From the NCBI RefSeq assembly GCF_947495205.1, contig NZ_CANLXV010000001.1:248001-312000 (forward strand): a DNA stretch of 64,000 bases. The letters run 5' to 3'. Of this stretch, positions 37,849 through 47,046 are shown one piece after another; the stretch's first letter is position 1; each line of letters begins with the position of its first letter. The notes beneath the pieces were generated by a model. The model made no database searches. It was not told the DNA's origin and was given only the letters and a program-made list of their open reading frames with translations. The stretch comes from an uncultured Polaribacter sp. (GTDB taxonomy: Bacteria; Bacteroidota; Bacteroidia; Flavobacteriales; Flavobacteriaceae). The translations under genes were made by a program, and so were the position numbers.

Positions 37849-38538
37849 ATGAAAAATATATTTTTTATTGGTATACTATTTATAACTTTATTAAGTAGTG
37901 CACAAAATATTGTAAACAAAAACCTTGGAGATTTTTCAATTTTAAAAGTATACAATGGTATTGAGTTAGAGTTGATAAAAGCAAACCAACAAAAAATTGA
38001 AATTACGGGCGCTAAATCTGAAATGGTAAAAATCAAAAATGTAGATGGTACCTTAAAACTATCATTACCATTTTCTTTAACACCAGAAAACAATGTTGCA
38101 GAAGGTAAAATCTTAATTAAACTTTATTACAGTAAAAGCATAAATGTTATTGATGCTAACGAGGGTGCAACAATTACAGGTAAAAATTTTAATCAAGATA
38201 AAGTAGCAGTTAATGCACAAGAAAGAGCATTTATCAACCTAACAACAGAAAGTAAGTTTTTAACAGTAAGAGCTTCTTCTGGTGGAATTGTAAAACTTTC
38301 TGGAACTACAAAAAACCAAGATGTAGATGTAGATTTGTATGGTATTTATCATGGGTATAATTTAAAAACTGTAAATAGTTTAACTGTAAAATCTGGCACA
38401 GGTGCTAAAGCAGAAGTTTTTGCAGGAGAAACGTTAAACGCAAAAGTAAATTTTGGTGGAACTATTTTTTATAAAGGAAACCCAGAAGTTATCAAAGACA
38501 AAAGGGTAATAGGCGGTATTATTAAGAAAAAAGATTAA
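37849..38538 (+). CDS. GIN-domain (DUF2807) exported protein
   Basis: A 229-residue protein with a signal peptide (MKNIFFIGILFITLLSSAQ) and a head GIN domain (DUF2807), a right-handed beta-helix built of short repeats: ILKVYNGIELELIKANQQKI, then VDVDLYGIYHGYNLKTVNSL near the end. The family is sometimes annotated as autotransporter adhesin head and is widespread in Bacteroidota. Location is probably periplasm or outer surface. No sorting domain is seen at the C-terminus. The function is unknown. Confidence 0.8.
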   Translation: MKNIFFIGILFITLLSSAQNIVNKNLGDFSILKVYNGIELELIKANQQKIEITGAKSEMVKIKNVDGTLKLSLPFSLTPENNVAEGKILIKLYYSKSINVIDANEGATITGKNFNQDKVAVNAQERAFINLTTESKFLTVRASSGGIVKLSGTTKNQDVDVDLYGIYHGYNLKTVNSLTVKSGTGAKAEVFAGETLNAKVNFGGTIFYKGNPEVIKDKRVIGGIIKKKD

Positions 38539-38543
38539 GAAGA

Positions 38544-38574
38544 TTTAAACTAAATATTAGTTTTTGTATCTTTG
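38544..38574 (+). promoter_or_regulatory. Candidate promoter of tatA
   Basis: TATCTTTG at 38567-38574 is a strong Bacteroidota -7 box. TTTA at 38544-38547 sits at exactly 19 bp and may be a weak -33 element. The tatA ATG follows 20 bp after the box. Confidence 0.45.
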
Positions 38575-38593
38575 TATTATAAAATTAGAAATT

Positions 38594-38785
38594 ATGTATA
38601 GTTTATCATCAATTTTTTTGGCAATCCCAGGTGGAGCATCAATAATTTTAATAGTTGTTGCTATTCTTTTATTATTTGGTGGAAGAAAAATACCAGAATT
38701 AATGAAAGGATTAGGAAGTGGTATTAAAGAATTTAAAAATGCAGCTAAAGAAGAAAATGAAGATACAATAGAAGAAAAGAAATAA
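38594..38785 (+). CDS. tatA: Twin-arginine translocase TatA/E family subunit
   Basis: A 63-residue single-span protein. A hydrophobic helix ([13 protein letters not shown]) is followed by the diagnostic [20 protein letters not shown] hinge and amphipathic helix, and an acidic tail. It forms the oligomeric Tat pore for folded proteins. ATG 38594 (MYSLSS) is chosen over a longer frame at 38564 that would start inside the promoter. No tatC is in the window; a second TatA-like gene is at 56.3 kb. A strong terminator follows. Confidence 0.92.
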   Translation: MYSLSSIFLAIPGGASIILIVVAILLLFGGRKIPELMKGLGSGIKEFKNAAKEENEDTIEEKK

Positions 38786-39111
38786 ATCTATTTCTCTTAT
38801 AAATTAAAAGCGCTTTTTCAGAAGAAAAAGCGCTTTTGTGTTTTATAAACTAAATAAATCCCCCAATCAATTTAATTATAAATTCGAGGCAAATATATAT
38901 AGATAAATATTTAAAAAAAAATAATTATTAACTTTTGTCTATATAAGAAAATTAACTTAAATTAATATTTTTTAAAATAATAGGAATTTACTAACTTTTG
39001 TTTAACTAAATCTGTTTTTTGATAAAATTTCAATATTTAAATAGTTGATATATAGAAATATAATAAAATTTTTTTTTAAACAAAAATGTAGTTTTGTTTA
39101 ACTTTTTATAA
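38786..39111. other. A+T-rich intergenic region between tatA and the SPFH gene
   Basis: Apart from the terminator at 38806-38837, this 326-bp convergent gap is nearly pure A/T with no recognisable element or reading frame. Confidence 0.6.
38806..38837 (+). terminator. Intrinsic terminator of tatA
   Basis: A long perfect stem AAAAGCGCTTTTTC/GAAAAAGCGCTTTT with a 4-base loop, immediately downstream of the tatA stop codon. It is symmetrical and could stop transcripts from both sides. Confidence 0.85.
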
Positions 39112-40035
39112 TTATTTGTCTATTTTTTTTGGTTTTGCATTCTTCATAGCTTCTCCTATTTGGTTACTTGCAGTAAAACTAGCTACCATATCATTTAACA
39201 TTTGGCTACCTGCTTGTGGTGAGTTTGGTAATAAAATTAAGTTACTATTGGTTTCCTGTCCTATAGATTGTAAAGTATCATAATGTTGGGTAACTACAAT
39301 TAAAGCAGATGCTTCTTGAGAGTTAATACCAACCTTATTTAAAACTTCTACAGATTCTTCTAAACCACGGGCAATTTCACGTCTTTGGTCTGCAATACCT
39401 TGTCCTTGTAAACGCTTACTTTCTGCCTCTGCTTTAGCACGTTCTACTATTAAAATACGTTGTGCATCTCCTTCAAATTGTGCAGCAGTTTTTTCTCTAT
39501 CGGCTGCATTAATTCTGTTCATAGCTGCTTTTACTTGTGCATCTGGATCTATATCTGTTACCAAAGTTTTAATAATATGGTAACCATAATCTGTCATATA
39601 TTCTTGCAATTCTCTTTTTACAGCAATCGCTATATCATCTTTTTTAACAAAAACATCATCTAATTTCATTTTTGGTACTTCTGCACGTACTACATCAAAA
39701 ACAAAAGAGGTTATTTGATCATGAGGATAATCTAACTTATAAAAAGCATCATATACTTTTTCTCTAATTACTTTGTATTGTACAGAAACTTTTAATTTTA
39801 CAAAAACATCATCTAATGTTTTGGTTTCTATAATTACATCTAATTGCTGAATTTTTAAACTCAAACGACCTGCAATTCTATCAAAAACAGGTATTTTAAG
39901 TTGTAAACCAGATTGTCTAATACTTTGGAATTTTCCAAAACGTTCAATAATAGCTGCACTTTGTTGTTTCACAATAAAAAAAACTGCCATTAAAAAGAAT
40001 ATGGCAAGTCCAATTACAATAGGTAAAATAATCAT
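39112..40035 (-). CDS. SPFH/band-7 membrane protein (stomatin/paraslipin-like)
   Basis: A 307-residue protein. An N-terminal membrane helix (PIVIGLAIFFLMAVFFIV) is followed by the SPFH domain (AAIIERFGKFQSIRQSGLQLKIP to YHIIKTLVTDIDPD), then an Ala/Glu-rich coiled coil (AERAKAEAESKRLQGQGIAD) and a C-terminal oligomerisation segment. It matches the QmcA/paraslipin branch, which forms membrane microdomain scaffolds. No NfeD partner is adjacent. It probably acts in envelope quality control. Confidence 0.88.
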   Translation of the reverse strand: MIILPIVIGLAIFFLMAVFFIVKQQSAAIIERFGKFQSIRQSGLQLKIPVFDRIAGRLSLKIQQLDVIIETKTLDDVFVKLKVSVQYKVIREKVYDAFYKLDYPHDQITSFVFDVVRAEVPKMKLDDVFVKKDDIAIAVKRELQEYMTDYGYHIIKTLVTDIDPDAQVKAAMNRINAADREKTAAQFEGDAQRILIVERAKAEAESKRLQGQGIADQRREIARGLEESVEVLNKVGINSQEASALIVVTQHYDTLQSIGQETNSNLILLPNSPQAGSQMLNDMVASFTASNQIGEAMKNAKPKKIDK

Positions 40036-40134
40036 AATAAATGTTTTAGTAGTTAATAAATTGCTTTCTTGTAAAGATACTGAATTTCAATATGTAATTA
40101 TAGGACGTAAGTTTTTTAAGTTTGTTACAAAAAA

Positions 40135-40180
40135 AACTTCGTTAACATTAGTACGTTTGTGAACTAATTTTAACGAAGTT
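40135..40180 (-). terminator. Intrinsic terminator of gltX
   Basis: An 11-bp perfect inverted repeat AACTTCGTTAA...TTAACGAAGTT. Read on the minus strand, the 3' arm runs into a T-stretch (A-run at 40128-40136). It is 20 bp downstream of the gltX stop codon. Confidence 0.8.
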
Positions 40181-40199
40181 AAAAATATTTAGAAATACG

Positions 40200-41732
40200 T
40201 TATAGTTTTGCTATAGCATTTTCTATTCTATTAATGGTTTCTTGTTTACCAATAGTGGCAATAATATCAAATAGGTGAGGACCTGCCAATTTACCAACCA
40301 AGCTTAAACGTAAGGGTTGCATAACTTTACCAAAACCAATTTCTTTGTTGGTAATCCATTCTTTAATTTCTTTTTCTGTATTTGTTGATGAGAAATCTTC
40401 AATATTTTTAATGATTTCAACCAACTCTTGCATTAATTCAGGCGTACCTTCTTTCCAATTTTTCTTTACATTTTTTGCATCATATGCTGTTGGAGTTTCA
40501 AAGAAATAAGAAGATAAATCCCATAAATCTGCCACAAAAATTGCTCTTTCTTTTATAGAGGAAACAATATTTTGAACGCGTGCTTTTTCATCTTCATTTG
40601 CAATTACGATTCCTTTTGCTGCTAAAATTGGTAAAAATAATTCGGTTATGGTTTCATCAGATTTTAATTGCATGTATTGTTGTTGAAACCACTTTGTTTT
40701 ATCAGGATTAAATTTTGCTCCAGATTTAGAAACACGTTTTAAATCAAAAGCCTCTATTAATGCTTCTAAAGAAAAAATTTCTTGTTCAGTTCCAGGATTC
40801 CAACCTAAAAAAGCTAGCATATTTATAAAAGCATCTGTAAAATAACCGTCTTCTTTATAACCTCTAGAAACGTCTCCAGATTCTAAATTTGTATAGGCTA
40901 AAGGAAACACAGGGAAACCTAATTTATCTCCATCTCTTTTGCTTAATTTACCTTTACCAACTGGCTTTAAAATTAATGGTAAATGCGCAAATTTAGGAGT
41001 TTCCCAACCAAAAGCTTTATACAATAAAACATGTAATGGCATAGAAGGCAACCATTCTTCACCACGTATTACATGAGAAATTTCCATTAAATGATCGTCT
41101 ACAATATTTGCCAAATGGTAGGTTGGCATTCCATCACTTTTAAACAAGATTTTATCATCTAAAGTATTGGTATCTATTGTAATATTTCCACGAATTTCGT
41201 CTTCCATTTTTAAAACTTCATCTTGTGGCGTTTTAAAACGAATTACATATTTATCTCCAGAATTTATTCTGTTCTCTACTTCATCAGCAGTTAAAACTAA
41301 AGAATTTACCAAACTTCCTTTTGCTCTATTGTGCCAATTGTAAATAAACGTTTTACCTTCTGCTTCGTGTGCTTTTCTATGAGCATCTAATTCTTCAGAT
41401 GTATCAAAACAATAATATGCTTTTCCTGTTTCAATTAGTTGATCTGCATATTGTTTGTAAATATCTTTACGTTCAGACTGTCTGTAAGGTCCAAATTTTT
41501 CGTTTTTTCCTGGGCCTTCATCAAAAGGAATTGCACACCATTCTAATGCGTTTATAATATATTGTTCTGCATTGGCAACATAACGTGTTTGGTCTGTATC
41601 TTCTATTCTTAAAATAAAAGTTCCATTGTATTTTTTAGCAAATAAATAATTGTATAAAGCTGTTCTAACACCACCAATATGTAAAGGTCCTGTAGGACTT
41701 GGGGCAAAACGAACACGAACGTTAGATTCCAT
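40200..41732 (-). CDS. gltX: Glutamyl-tRNA synthetase
   Basis: A 510-residue class I aminoacyl-tRNA synthetase: FAPSPTGPLHIGGVRTALYN carries the HIGH motif (HIG at 18-20), KGKLSKRDGDK is the KMSKS-type loop, and a C-terminal helical anticodon-binding domain follows. It charges tRNA-Glu. The length and single copy fit a discriminating GluRS, but a non-discriminating role cannot be excluded from sequence alone. It has its own terminator. Confidence 0.97.
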   Translation of the reverse strand: MESNVRVRFAPSPTGPLHIGGVRTALYNYLFAKKYNGTFILRIEDTDQTRYVANAEQYIINALEWCAIPFDEGPGKNEKFGPYRQSERKDIYKQYADQLIETGKAYYCFDTSEELDAHRKAHEAEGKTFIYNWHNRAKGSLVNSLVLTADEVENRINSGDKYVIRFKTPQDEVLKMEDEIRGNITIDTNTLDDKILFKSDGMPTYHLANIVDDHLMEISHVIRGEEWLPSMPLHVLLYKAFGWETPKFAHLPLILKPVGKGKLSKRDGDKLGFPVFPLAYTNLESGDVSRGYKEDGYFTDAFINMLAFLGWNPGTEQEIFSLEALIEAFDLKRVSKSGAKFNPDKTKWFQQQYMQLKSDETITELFLPILAAKGIVIANEDEKARVQNIVSSIKERAIFVADLWDLSSYFFETPTAYDAKNVKKNWKEGTPELMQELVEIIKNIEDFSSTNTEKEIKEWITNKEIGFGKVMQPLRLSLVGKLAGPHLFDIIATIGKQETINRIENAIAKL

Positions 41733-42157
41733 TTTTTTGTTTTTTATTTCTGCTTTTGCAGAAAAGATAGTAAATAAGTATTTTTAAAATGCGATGCATT
41801 TTTAGTTTCGCAAAGATAGTTTTAAAAAGAGAGAATGGAAATTAGTAAAAAGAAAAAAGAGTGTATTTTTTGCTTAAAAAAATGAGGGCATATTGGTATT
41901 TAAGAATAGAAGTAAATATTCTTATCTAAGCTATAAAATAGATAATTATTGCTGTTAGAAATTTTTGTCTGTACTTGTTTTTAGTTTTATTGAATTTAAA
42001 AAAGTTTCCTAATTTTAAAAAAGAAGCAATAAACGAAACATCAATAAAGATAAAATTGAAAAAGTTTTAAATCTTGAGAATAAACATATAGTTATTCCAT
42101 ATGTTTATTCATTAAAAGGAATAACATTATTAAGGTTGATGTTGTTATAAAAGTGTT
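41733..42157. other. Intergenic region upstream of gltX
   Basis: No gene is supported in this 425-bp gap. It holds a 12-bp perfect inverted repeat GAATAAACATAT...ATATGTTTATTC at 42078-42110, without a T-run. It may be a weak terminator for the outer-membrane protein gene to the right. The rest is A+T-rich and featureless. Confidence 0.5.
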
Positions 42158-43000
42158 TTAAAATTTATGATATAACCCTATATTTAAAGAAGGTGCTTGT
42201 GCTAAATTATTTGCAAAAAATGCAGCACCAAGACCAGCTGTAATACCAAAATTTTTAGTGAACTCTCCAATAGCTTTGAAACCAAAACCTCCATATTCTT
42301 GGTCGTTAACATAAAAACCTGTTATAGTGTTACTTACAGGTAAAATTATAGTACCATTGTTTAAAGATTTTACAATATCTAAATAACCAATTAACCATAT
42401 TTTATCTGTAATTCTTTGTCCGTATTCACCACCAATTTTAAAGTTAGAACTGTAATTATTAGTTCTAATATTTGCACCAATAAATGCCTGAAAATAATTG
42501 TTAGCAAATCCTCTACCAGCTAAAAATAACGGTGTAAACGTATAAGCATCATAACCTGTTCTAATCCCAGAAACAGCATCATAAGAACCTGTATTTGTTT
42601 CTAAAGAAAATTGACCAGAAAAGGCCCAATTTTTTTTGTAAAAGTTATGTTTTATACCAATTTCTATGTTTCCTAAGGCAGATTCATTAAAATTTCTACC
42701 ACAATCTGTTGCACAGTCTATTCTTGGATCTTCAAAATTATCAATAGAAATTAATTTTAATGGAATATTTACCAATAAACTTGTTTTTGAGTTTAGCCCA
42801 TATTCTGCAAATATTTGAGCAGTATTGTCTGTATAGTTTCCAAAATTACTGTAATCTGGGTCTCCAAACAAAGTGTCGTAATTGGCAATAGAGGTAAAGG
42901 AAACTTGTGTGTAAAATTTTCCTTTTTCTTGTGTCCAAGGACTTTGAGAAAACGAATTTAAAGTAAGTATTAAGAGTAAAATTGTGGCTAGTTGTTTCAA
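42158..43000 (-). CDS. Outer-membrane beta-barrel protein
   Basis: A 280-residue protein with a signal peptide (MKQLATILLLILTLNSFSQ) and many alternating amphipathic strands (KGKFYTQVSFTSIANYD, KTSLLVNIPLKLISID, FGITAGLGAAFFANNL), ending in a terminal Phe (GLYHKF), the classical BamA-recognised signature. A CATDCGRNF pair may form a disulfide in a loop. It resembles the MetA/phenol-degradation-like transporter barrel group. Ligand and role are unknown. The gene is divergent from the DUF4175 gene. Confidence 0.78.
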   Translation of the reverse strand: MKQLATILLLILTLNSFSQSPWTQEKGKFYTQVSFTSIANYDTLFGDPDYSNFGNYTDNTAQIFAEYGLNSKTSLLVNIPLKLISIDNFEDPRIDCATDCGRNFNESALGNIEIGIKHNFYKKNWAFSGQFSLETNTGSYDAVSGIRTGYDAYTFTPLFLAGRGFANNYFQAFIGANIRTNNYSSNFKIGGEYGQRITDKIWLIGYLDIVKSLNNGTIILPVSNTITGFYVNDQEYGGFGFKAIGEFTKNFGITAGLGAAFFANNLAQAPSLNIGLYHKF

Positions 43001-43112
43001 AATTTTTGTTTTATTTAGGTTTAGTAGTAACTTTTTAATTTTGCTTACAAATTCTATTTAACATTTTAAAAATTGTAGATCAATAGATTTTAAGTATTTT
43101 TATTAGTTAATT

Positions 43113-46100
43113 ATGGGAGCATTTACAAATATCGAAAAAAAGTTACAACAATTTACTAGAAAATACTACGTAAATGAACTGATTAAAGGAACCATTTTAT
43201 TTCTTTCTTTAGGTGCATTGTACTTGTTTTTTACGTTGTTTTTAGAATATTTTTTGTGGCTTAAACCTACTGCAAGAACCCTTTTATTTTGGATTTTTGT
43301 AGCGGTAGAAGTTTTTCTATTAATTCGTTTTATAGCAATACCTATTTTTAAATTGATTGGTTTACGAAAAGGTATTTCTTTAGAGGCTTCATCTAAAATT
43401 ATTGGCAATCACTTTCCAGAAGTTAAAGATAAGCTTTTAAATGTATTACAGCTTAAAGAAAGTTCAAATCAAACGGATTTATTGTTGGCAAGTATCAATC
43501 AAAAAGCAGAAGAATTACAACCTATACCATTTGTTAAAGCAATAGATTTTACCAAAAATAAGAAATATTTAAAATATGCAATTGTACCTATTTTTATTTG
43601 GTTAATTACCTTATTTACAGGTAATAATGGTGTTTTTACTGAAAGTTTAGAAAGGGTTGTTAATCACAGAACTGCGTATGTGCCACCAGCTCCATTTTCG
43701 TTTAATTTGGTAAATCCTAGTTTACAAGTAATTCAAGGAAAACCAATTACAATTACAATAGAAACCAAAGGAAATGTTTTACCTGAAGAATCTAAAATAT
43801 TATATAATAATCAGCAATATTTTCTACAGCACAAAGGTAATGGAGTTTTTTCTTATACGTTTACAGATGTGCAAAAACCAATTAATTTTTATGTTGAAGC
43901 CAATAATGTACAGTCATTAGAATATCAAATTAAGGTAATTGGTACACCAATAATTAATAATATTATCTTAGATTTAAAATATCCATATTATGTTGGTAAA
44001 CGAAATGAAACCATACAAAATTCTGGAAATTTATTGGTGCCAGAAGGTACTCAAATAACTTGGAAGGTAAATACAACGCAAACAAACGAAGTCCTTTTTA
44101 TTAATGCTGATAAAAGAACTAGTTTCACTAAAAAAGATGCCAATAATTTTATTTTAGATAAGCGAATTAACGATGCTATGAATTATACAATAGCATCGTC
44201 AAATGATAATTTGCAAGAATATGAAAACTTACAGTTTGCAATTAATGTTGTAAAAGACGAAGTACCATCGATTTCTGTAGAAACAAATATAGATTCTATT
44301 ACCAGAGGTGCTGCCCAATTTGCGGGACAAATTTCTGATGATTATGGTTTAAAAAAGCTGCAATTGGTTTATTATGATCAGAATAATCCACAGAACAAAA
44401 CATATTATTTGTTGTCTATTTCTAAAGCGAATGTTCAAACTTTTTTTTACAATTTTCCTGAAGGATTAAATTTAGAAGAAGGAGTTGATTACGAATTCTT
44501 TTTTGAAGTTTTTGATAATGATGCCGTAAATGGAAATAAAAAAGCAAAAAGTAAGGTTTTCAATTTTAGGCAAAAAACAAATCAGGAAGTAGAGGAGGAG
44601 TTAATACAGGAACAAAAAAATACAATTAACAGCTTAGAATCTTCACTTCAGAAACAAGAAAAACAGCAAAAGGAGTTAAATAAGATTCAACAAGAATTAC
44701 AGAATAAAAAGAACTTAAGTTGGAATGATATAAAGAAGGTAGAAAATTTTATAAAACGTCAACAAGAGTATAAAAAAATGATGCAACGTCAAACAGATCA
44801 GTTGCAGGAAAATTTTGAGGAAAAAATAGAAAAGGACGAGAGTTTGCAACAAAAAAAAGAAGAATTGCAAAAGCGTATAGAGGAATTGAAAAAAACGGAT
44901 CGTCAGAAAAAGTTGTTAGATGAAATTGCAAAAATGGCTGAAAAGTTGAATAAGGAGGATTTGGTGAAGAAGGCTAAAGAGTTAGCGCAACAGAATAAAC
45001 AACAGCAAAGAAGTTTAGAACGAATGTTGGAGTTGACAAAGCGTTTTTATGTGGAACAAAAAACCATGCAAATTGCGAATAAACTAGAAGAGTTAGCAAA
45101 AAAACAGGAAGAGCTTAAAAATAAAAAAGAGCCAATTTTTGAGGAGCAAGAACAAATCAACAAAGAGTTCAAAAAAATTGAAAAGGAATTAGAAGAATTA
45201 TCTAAAGATAATGAGAAGTTAAAGGAACCAATGGAATTGCCAGATGTGGAAGATGAAAAGGAAGCCGTAAACGAGGAATTAAAAAATGCTGAGGAAAGTA
45301 TAAAAAAGCAAGACAGGAATTCTACTAAAAAGAGCCAGAAGAATAGTGCACAAAAAATGAAAGAAATGAGTGGCAAAATGCAAAAAGCAATGGAAGCTGC
45401 TGCTGGTGAATCTATGGAAGAGAATATGGAAGATTTGCGTAAAATATTAGAAAACTTAGTTACTTTTTCTTTTAAACAAGAAAATTTGGTAAATAAGTTT
45501 CAAGAAATTTCTACAAACCATCCAGATTTTGGTAAAGATTTAAAAAGTCAGAACGATATTAGAACTTATTTTGAACATATAGATGACAGTTTATATGTGC
45601 TTTCTATGCGTTTGCCTAAATTATCTGCAAAGATACAAGACGATTTATCAACGGCTCACTATAACCTAGAACAAGCCTTAGAAAATTTTTCTGAAAATCG
45701 TTTTTCAAATGGTATTTCTAACCAGCGATATGTAATGACATCAACCAATAATTTGGCAGATTATTTAAGTAATATTTTAAATAGCATGAAAAATTCTTCC
45801 ATGAAGATGGGTAAAGGAAAAGGAAAGGGAAATGGTTTTAGTTTGCCAGATATTATAAAAAAACAGGGTGAATTATCTGAGAAGATGAAGAAGGGTATGG
45901 AAGATGGAAAAAAACCAGGTGAGAAACCAGGAGATAAGCCAGGTGAGAAACCTGGTGAAGGTAAATCGGGCAAAAAGCCAGGAGAAAATGGCAAACCTGG
46001 GCAGTCTGGAGAAAATGGCGAATCTGGAGAAGGTGGTGAAGAAGGTAAAAATGGTAAAGGCAAAGGAAAAGGAAAGGGTGAAGGAAATGGAAAAAACGGG

Positions 46101-46592
46101 AATGGAAAAAGTAATAAAAATGGAGAGGGTGATGGTGAGAATGACGATTTAGATGGCGAGTTGTATGAAATTTATAAAGAACAAAGTAAATTAAGACAAC
46201 AATTACAAGAAGCTATTCGTCTATCAGAGAAAAAAGGGAATGGAAATGGAACGCCAAATGGTGATGTAAAACGAGCGCTTAAAACTATGGAACAGTTAGA
46301 GAATGAAATTCTACAGAAAGGTTTCACCCAAGGAACTATCCAGAAAATGCAACGTTTAAATTATGAGTTACTAAAATTAGATAAAGCGGCATTAGAACAA
46401 GGGGAAGATACAAAGAGGAAATCTACAACAAACCTTAAAAATTCTCAAAGAAATAAAGTAAGGGCTTTAGAGTTTAAAAAGCAGTTTTATAATCAGGTAG
46501 AAATATTAAATAGACAATCCTTACCTTTGCAGCAAAATTATAAAATTAAGGTTCGTGAGTATTTTTCTGAACCTAAGAAAAGTTTAGAATGA
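43113..46592 (+). CDS. DUF4175 family membrane/coiled-coil protein
   Basis: A 1159-residue protein. Two N-terminal transmembrane helices (about residues 24-48 and 55-78) and a third near 150 are followed by an Ig-like beta region and, from about residue 490 to 720, a long charged coiled coil rich in Gln, Glu and Lys. A lysine/glycine/proline low-complexity stretch follows (about 930-1015; repeats of GEKPGDKPGEKPG type). It resembles the Bacteroidota DUF4175 family, probably a large envelope protein. It overlaps ybeY by 4 bp, so the two are translationally coupled. Confidence 0.85.
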   Translation: MGAFTNIEKKLQQFTRKYYVNELIKGTILFLSLGALYLFFTLFLEYFLWLKPTARTLLFWIFVAVEVFLLIRFIAIPIFKLIGLRKGISLEASSKIIGNHFPEVKDKLLNVLQLKESSNQTDLLLASINQKAEELQPIPFVKAIDFTKNKKYLKYAIVPIFIWLITLFTGNNGVFTESLERVVNHRTAYVPPAPFSFNLVNPSLQVIQGKPITITIETKGNVLPEESKILYNNQQYFLQHKGNGVFSYTFTDVQKPINFYVEANNVQSLEYQIKVIGTPIINNIILDLKYPYYVGKRNETIQNSGNLLVPEGTQITWKVNTTQTNEVLFINADKRTSFTKKDANNFILDKRINDAMNYTIASSNDNLQEYENLQFAINVVKDEVPSISVETNIDSITRGAAQFAGQISDDYGLKKLQLVYYDQNNPQNKTYYLLSISKANVQTFFYNFPEGLNLEEGVDYEFFFEVFDNDAVNGNKKAKSKVFNFRQKTNQEVEEELIQEQKNTINSLESSLQKQEKQQKELNKIQQELQNKKNLSWNDIKKVENFIKRQQEYKKMMQRQTDQLQENFEEKIEKDESLQQKKEELQKRIEELKKTDRQKKLLDEIAKMAEKLNKEDLVKKAKELAQQNKQQQRSLERMLELTKRFYVEQKTMQIANKLEELAKKQEELKNKKEPIFEEQEQINKEFKKIEKELEELSKDNEKLKEPMELPDVEDEKEAVNEELKNAEESIKKQDRNSTKKSQKNSAQKMKEMSGKMQKAMEAAAGESMEENMEDLRKILENLVTFSFKQENLVNKFQEISTNHPDFGKDLKSQNDIRTYFEHIDDSLYVLSMRLPKLSAKIQDDLSTAHYNLEQALENFSENRFSNGISNQRYVMTSTNNLADYLSNILNSMKNSSMKMGKGKGKGNGFSLPDIIKKQGELSEKMKKGMEDGKKPGEKPGDKPGEKPGEGKSGKKPGENGKPGQSGENGESGEGGEEGKNGKGKGKGKGEGNGKNGNGKSNKNGEGDGENDDLDGELYEIYKEQSKLRQQLQEAIRLSEKKGNGNGTPNGDVKRALKTMEQLENEILQKGFTQGTIQKMQRLNYELLKLDKAALEQGEDTKRKSTTNLKNSQRNKVRALEFKKQFYNQVEILNRQSLPLQQNYKIKVREYFSEPKKSLE

Positions 46593-46999
46593 TTACTTTT
46601 AATTATGAGTTAGATTTCGAAATAGAAAATGAGGCTGTTTTAGAATCCTGGATCTCTTCTATTATCAAAAGCCATAATTGTGAGCTTGGTGAAGTAAATT
46701 ATATTTTCTGCAACGATGAATATTTACATAAATTGAATTTGGAATTTTTGAAACATGATACGTTAACAGATATTATAAGTTTTGATAATTCTTTAGGAAA
46801 ATTGATTAATGGAGATATTTATATTTCTGTGGAAAGGGTTTTGGAGAATGCCGAAGAATATAAGGTGTCTTTTCAGGAAGAACTAAAACGTGTTATGATT
46901 CATGGTGTTTTGCATTATTGTGGTTTTAAAGACAAGACGGAAAAGGACCAAGAAGAGATGACAAAACAAGAGAATTTGGCATTATCTTCATTTAAATAA
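46589..46999 (+). CDS. ybeY: Endoribonuclease YbeY (rRNA maturation)
   Basis: A 136-residue metalloprotein. The zinc-binding block reads VMIHGVLHYCGFKDKTEKD, the flavobacterial version of HGxLHLxGxDH, with the last histidine replaced by Asp/Lys-rich sequence. HDTLTDIISFDNS is the other conserved block. It processes 16S rRNA 3' ends and takes part in ribosome quality control. The start codon overlaps the stop of DUF4175 (ATGA). mnmG follows after 47 bp. Confidence 0.92.
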   Translation: MITFNYELDFEIENEAVLESWISSIIKSHNCELGEVNYIFCNDEYLHKLNLEFLKHDTLTDIISFDNSLGKLINGDIYISVERVLENAEEYKVSFQEELKRVMIHGVLHYCGFKDKTEKDQEEMTKQENLALSSFK

Positions 47000-47023
47000 T
47001 TGATTTTCAAATTAATATATAAA

Positions 47024-47039
47024 TGTTTCACGTGAAACT
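47024..47039. promoter_or_regulatory. parS-like site 1 (upstream of mnmG)
   Basis: TGTTTCACGTGAAACT matches the classical ParB-binding parS sequence TGTTTCACGTGAAACA at 15 of 16 positions. It lies 8 bp before the mnmG ATG. Two related sites follow mnmG at 48943 and 49033. Confidence 0.8.
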
Positions 47040-47046
47040 ATAGATT

